The notes below the pieces were generated by a model. It worked only from the letters and a program-made list of their open reading frames with translations. It was not told the DNA's origin and searched no databases. A stretch of DNA of 64,000 nucleotides, from contig CM063509.1 in NCBI GenBank assembly GCA_032207245.1, positions 100,031,752 to 100,095,751 of the forward strand, read 5' to 3'. This DNA comes from Pardosa pseudoannulata. Lineage: Eukaryota; Arthropoda; Arachnida; Araneae; Lycosidae. Every line of letters starts with the position of its first letter. The stretch's first letter is position 1. Shown here piece after piece: positions 63,017 to 64,000 of this stretch. A program made the translations under genes and the position numbers.

Positions 63017-63032
63017 TTTATTACAGGGAAAT

Positions 63033-63056
63033 TTACAACACAGAACCTAAATCCAT
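63033..63056 (-). other. Upstream ORF of 7 codons in the RAB3GAP2 leader
   Basis: Reading the minus strand upstream of the start codon, an ATG at 63056-63054 opens seven codons (MDLGSVL) and ends in TAA at 63035-63033. That is 16 nt before the main ATG and out of frame with it. If transcription starts further upstream, this short ORF could lower or tune translation of the main frame. The transcription start is not visible, so the uORF may not be transcribed. Confidence 0.4.
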
Positions 63057-63250
63057 GACAAAATAAATAAACAAACCCGTGAACTACGATTGTTTCGGCC
63101 ACGCTAACTCAAGTTGACTTTCAGCCAATAAAAACGAGTTTCAAAGGACCAATCCCAAGCTGACTTTAAATTATCAAATAGATCCTACAAAGTATTTCTT
63201 TGATCAATGGACTACACTCAGAAGTAACATTGCAGGAAGTTACTTTCAAA
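63057..63250 (-). promoter_or_regulatory. Possible 5' leader / promoter region of RAB3GAP2
   Basis: This stretch just upstream of the first coding exon is less AT-rich than its surroundings. It carries CCAAT motifs on the plus strand (in gccaataaaa and gaccaatccc). The assignment rests only on position and composition. No initiator or TATA box stood out. Confidence 0.25.
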
Positions 63251-63599
63251 GAACTTCTTGTTATTTTTTTATAATGTAGAATATATATAATGAGTTATTA
63301 ACGTTAATTTAGTGAGTTTAATTCAACTGTTCACTCTAAATAAGGCGATTTCATGCAGCAGGGCACATTTCAACTTATGACAATTCTGGCTTTAATTTCA
63401 AACGGAAGGGCAGTTTCTTGTTTGTCTATTGGCTATTGTAAATATAAAAATGAATGTGAAGTACATTATAGTAGTTCGTGACGTTATGACAAATTGCTCT
63501 ATTCCAGTTTCTTCCAATCCTCCTCCAAATAATTTTCTCGACTTCTTTCATTGCTGTTAGAATCTAGACATCTACGTCCTATCAATAACCAGGACCCAA

Positions 63600-63752
63600 C
63601 GAGGACCAAATTGTAAGGCGCTACTCTTGGTACCAGCATTCGCGAGTTCGAATCCCGCTGCTAGTACGGATGGTCGTAACCATTCGGAATTGGTTTAAAT
63701 AGTTGTTCCCGGTCTCATTAGCCCTCATGTAGTTAAACAGCTCTAAACCGAA
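63600..63752 (+). repeat. SINE copy upstream of RAB3GAP2
   Basis: Reads TAAGGCGCTACTCTTGGTAC, B box GAGTTCGAATCCCGC, body CATTCGGAATTGG and TCATTAGCCCTCATGTAG. Same family as 26925-27102, in plus orientation. Confidence 0.75.
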
Positions 63753-63911
63753 ACTATCAGTAACCACAGATTATCGTATTTTGAAGGATTGAAGTGCCTC
63801 AAACATTGTCCAACAACTTTGGAAAATAAGAATAGTTTTAAGCGTTTGTAAAGTAACTGTTAGGTTCATTTTCGGAAACCCTATGTTTTCATAAACATAG
63901 AATATGAATAA

Positions 63912-64000
63912 CCTGTAGTCCCGGTCTCATTAGCCCTCGTGTAGCAAAAACAGTGCACCGTAGTGCTCTAAACCAAACTTATTAGTAGCCACAGATTAGA
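63912..64000 (+). repeat. SINE body fragment at the window edge
   Basis: CCCGGTCTCATTAGCCCTCG, then CAGTGCACCGTAGTGCTC and the trailing TAGTAGCCACAGATTA, which also follows the copy at 63600. The head is missing. Confidence 0.65.

Overview
This is an AT-rich stretch of animal nuclear DNA, most likely from an arthropod and perhaps a chelicerate such as a spider. The evidence is a gene split into many short exons by kilobase introns with GT/AG borders, a dense mix of eukaryotic transposon relics, and tRNA-derived SINEs. Nothing bacterial, viral or organellar was recognised. The species assignment is inference.

Almost the whole window is one gene on the minus strand. It encodes the non-catalytic (regulatory) subunit of the Rab3 GTPase-activating protein complex, RAB3GAP2. 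I placed 31 coding exons between 63016 (start codon) and 1535. Every junction uses GT and AG, and the reading frame stays open through all of them for 4020 nt (1340 codons). The translation can be followed collinearly against the vertebrate protein from its N-terminal beta-propeller half to its C-terminal helical half. About 50 C-terminal residues and the stop codon were not found. They probably lie beyond position 1.

The introns are a transposon graveyard. Many insertions can be bounded by inverted repeats and target-site duplications (TSDs). They include hAT elements with 8-bp TSDs (2129, 21675, 25346, 38872, 59789, 60817); a second group with CAGGG-type ends and 5-bp TSDs (6682, 35712, 47579, 54749 and relatives); internally deleted Tc1/mariner, pogo and piggyBac copies; and a 1.33-kb foldback element with arms of about 0.5 kb and a 9-bp TSD (55443-56770). 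There are also solo LTRs (5850, 42450), 5'-truncated LINEs (10660, 23930, 30349, 32800), a tRNA-derived SINE family with two copies in clean TSDs, a 168-bp satellite array (12688-13715) and several long (TA)n tracts.

The transposon relics look broken and the gene looks intact. No second cellular gene was recognised. Positions 63017-64000 hold the 5' leader with a short upstream ORF, a possible promoter and SINE copies. Positions 1-1534 hold unassigned sequence.
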